Shown: one piece after another, positions 62,741 to 64,000 of the stretch
Layout of the letters: every line of letters starts with the position of its first letter
Numbering within the stretch: the first letter of the stretch is position 1
Source: Rhynchopus sp. YZ270_cl-10
Lineage: Eukaryota; Euglenozoa; Diplonemea; Diplonemida; Diplonemidae
Direction of reading: 5' to 3'
Assembly: GCA_964035575.1 (NCBI GenBank)
Contig: OZ037881.1
Location: 372,001-436,000 of the forward strand
Length of the DNA: 64,000 bases
Position numbers and translations under genes: made by a program
The notes under the pieces: generated by a model
The model's database searches: none
What the model was told of the DNA's origin: nothing
What the model saw: only the letters and a program-made list of their open reading frames with translations

Positions 62741-62850
62741 TGAGCACTCCAAGAAACTTGGAGTCCAAATAAATTTGGCGGATTTGGGAATTTTTTTTTG
62801 GGGGGAATTTTGACAACTTTTTTTGAACGCCAAACGTATTTGGAGTACTA
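62741..62850. mobile_element. Tc1/mariner-type MITE, copy 2 (diverged)
   Basis: GCACTCCAAGAAACTTGGAG, GTCCAAATAA ... GGGGAATTTTGACAACTTTT, TTTGAACGCCAAACGTATTT, GGAGTACTATA. It keeps the layout of 39011-39124, but the left end no longer matches CAGTAC exactly. Confidence 0.65.
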
Positions 62851-63137
62851 TAATCGACAAAAAAAAATGTGTAGCACAGCGAGCTACAAAGTATTCAGGG
62901 ATAGGGAAACAAAGTGGACAAAAAAAAAAATAAACAGTCGCAAATGAGAGCGAAGAAAGAGGGGTATCTGGTGTAAAAAGAAAAATGACATTTTGTTTTA
63001 TTTTTTTTTCAAGAAACGTTCTCCCTGCTAGAACCTCTGCAGCAATGGAAGAAAAAAAAAACACACAAAGTGATAGCATAGGAGGAGGGATCAATAAAAA
63101 TGTTCCCGTCTTTCTTTTTAACACAAAGAAAAGAGAA
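62851..63137. other. Spacer
   Basis: A-rich; no gene. Confidence 0.4.
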
Positions 63138-63186
63138 GTTGAAACATGCAAAACGCCTCGCCGTCGGCGGACGCAGGGCACTGCAG
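63138..63186 (+). repeat. Module B, copy 4
   Basis: GTTGAAACATGCAAAACGCC, TCGCCGTCGGCGGACGCAGG, GCACTGC. Confidence 0.55.
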
Positions 63187-63205
63187 AAAAGAAGAAAAAA
63201 AAACT

Positions 63206-63289
63206 CATGAAGATGAACACGCCACTCATTGGCACACATCTAAAGCACAGTGTTGCTAAGATGTGCCTCACAATTGCTTAGCCATCTAA
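63206..63289 (+). repeat. Module A-type hairpins, copies 19-20 in tandem
   Basis: AGATGAACACGCCACTCATT, GGCACACATCTAAAG, then AGATGTGCCTCACAATTGCT, TAGCCATCTAAAC. Both are bounded by AGATG...CATCTA. Confidence 0.65.
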
Positions 63290-63321
63290 ACTTTGAAAGA
63301 AAAAAAAAATCAATTCTGCAG

Positions 63322-63356
63322 GTGATAGTACAAAGCGTCTCTTCTGACGCAGAACA
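63322..63356 (+). repeat. Module B, copy 5 (variant)
   Basis: GTGATAGTACAAAGCGTCTC, TTCTGACGCAGAAC; GCGTC pairs with GACGC. Confidence 0.5.
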
Positions 63357-63429
63357 AGAAAGATTGGCAAGTACCTAATGAACTTCATGCCTTACAAAAA
63401 CTTGGGGAGAAATAGAGAGAGGGAAACAC

Positions 63430-63452
63430 AATGCCTCTGAACGGCATTCGAA
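63430..63452 (+). repeat. Module A-type mini-hairpin
   Basis: AATGCC - TCTGAAC - GGCATT, a perfect 6-bp stem with CCTC spanning stem and loop. Confidence 0.55.
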
Positions 63453-63784
63453 AAGAAAACCACTTTCAGGTTTTCGATCTTGTCTGTGAACAATGAAAAA
63501 AAAAACATCAACGGTATGTACCATAATCCTCATAAAGGGACAGACACCAACCATATTTAAGTTTTTTTTTCAAAAAAAAAAAAAAGAAAATTACAAGAAG
63601 TGGAGTTATTGCAGGCTCCGTATTAGAATACCAATGAATAATGTCGGAGAAAAATAATAATAATAAAACAACTGCAAAACATCGGGGGGGCGTTAGAGGG
63701 GTCTGTTAACGGGGCAGACATTGGGAACTATGCCGTCCAAAACTCATTGAGGCTGGACTTCGTTGCATGCTACCTATCAATTAT

Positions 63785-63825
63785 CTCATATGCATTCTAT
63801 TCTACTGAATAGAAGGTACGTGCAC
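63785..63825 (+). repeat. Module J, copy 2
   Basis: ATTCTATTCTACTGAATAGA, AGGTACGTGCAC. Confidence 0.6.
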
Positions 63826-63840
63826 TACCATCAAAAAAAA

Positions 63841-63890
63841 GATTAAGATATAATTTTCAAAGATGGAGTTTTATCCACCATCAGCAAAAA
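63841..63890 (+). repeat. Module I, copy 3
   Basis: GATTAAGATATAATTTTCAA, AGATGGAGTTTTATCCACCA, TCAGC; the TCGAA part is missing. Confidence 0.65.
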
Positions 63891-63893
63891 AGG

Positions 63894-63994
63894 ACTTGAA
63901 ATATAAAGAACAGTTTATAAGATGATCCTAAGTCTCTCGTGCTTAGTCTGATTAGATTACTTAATGTTTTGAACTCTCGTGCTTAGTCACCTTT
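63894..63994 (+). repeat. Module A, copy 22 (double hairpin)
   Basis: GACTTGAAATAT leader, AGTTTATAAGATGATCCTAA, GTCTCTCGTGCTTAG, linker TCTGATTAGATTACTTAATG, then CTCTCGTGCTTAGTCACC. It is the twin of 38664-38744. Confidence 0.8.
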
Positions 63995-64000
63995 CAGTCA

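Noticed and set aside
1-64000. rRNA, U6 snRNA, spliced-leader gene or telomeric repeat
   Set aside because: I looked for conserved cores (U6 ACAGAGA/AGCATGGCCCC, TTAGGG-type runs, rRNA universal blocks) and saw none.

Overview
The window reads as nuclear DNA of a unicellular eukaryote (a protist). The evidence is spliceosomal GT-AG introns, eukaryote-specific gene families (coronin, STI1/Hop, ELMO domain, patched/dispatched-type permease, class I haem peroxidase, FAS1 adhesion protein, ankyrin repeats), GC-rich coding sequence in very A/T-homopolymer-rich spacers, and the standard genetic code with all three stops in use. I cannot name the lineage from sequence alone. All eleven supported genes lie on the minus strand, so the window may be one long co-oriented gene cluster. 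Ten introns can be placed by frame and phase; nine donors begin GTATG (six GTATGC). Most introns are 45-210 bp, with one 1.5-kb exception.

Layout. 0.9-21 kb: a single-pass membrane protein, a giant FAS1 cell-surface protein, a secreted peroxidase, a basic/coiled-coil protein and an ELMO-domain protein, separated by spacers with short structured repeats and one 0.98-kb TIR element. 21-38.2 kb: a mobile-DNA island built round one ankyrin-repeat gene. It holds nested hAT-like elements with target-site duplications, two giant fold-back elements sitting in homopolymeric G/C tracts, a long TACTG/TACTGTGTA microsatellite, a degenerate ~170-210-bp satellite and a Helitron-like coding fragment. 38.2-45.7 kb: gene-poor spacer with many short modules, plus one secreted Cys-rich protein. 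45.7-58.7 kb: a permease, a helical-repeat protein with a likely mitochondrial presequence, coronin and STI1/Hop. The last intron of the Hop gene is swollen by mobile DNA. 58.7-64 kb: modules and a composite TIR element, no gene seen.

The most unusual signal is a vocabulary of at least ten families of short (30-110 bp) structured intergenic modules, here called A to L. They occur more than 45 times. Nearly all share one orientation relative to the genes, are shuffled against one another in the spacers, and show compensatory variation in hairpins. Many loops share a GCCTC core on the plus strand (GAGGC in the gene-sense strand). They do not match tRNA, rRNA, U6 or SINE architecture that I can recognise and may be an undescribed class of RNA-level signals.

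The genes do not form one pathway. Several are surface or secretory (FAS1 protein, secreted peroxidase, Cys-rich secreted protein, permease, membrane protein); the others are cytoskeleton, chaperone and trafficking housekeeping genes.
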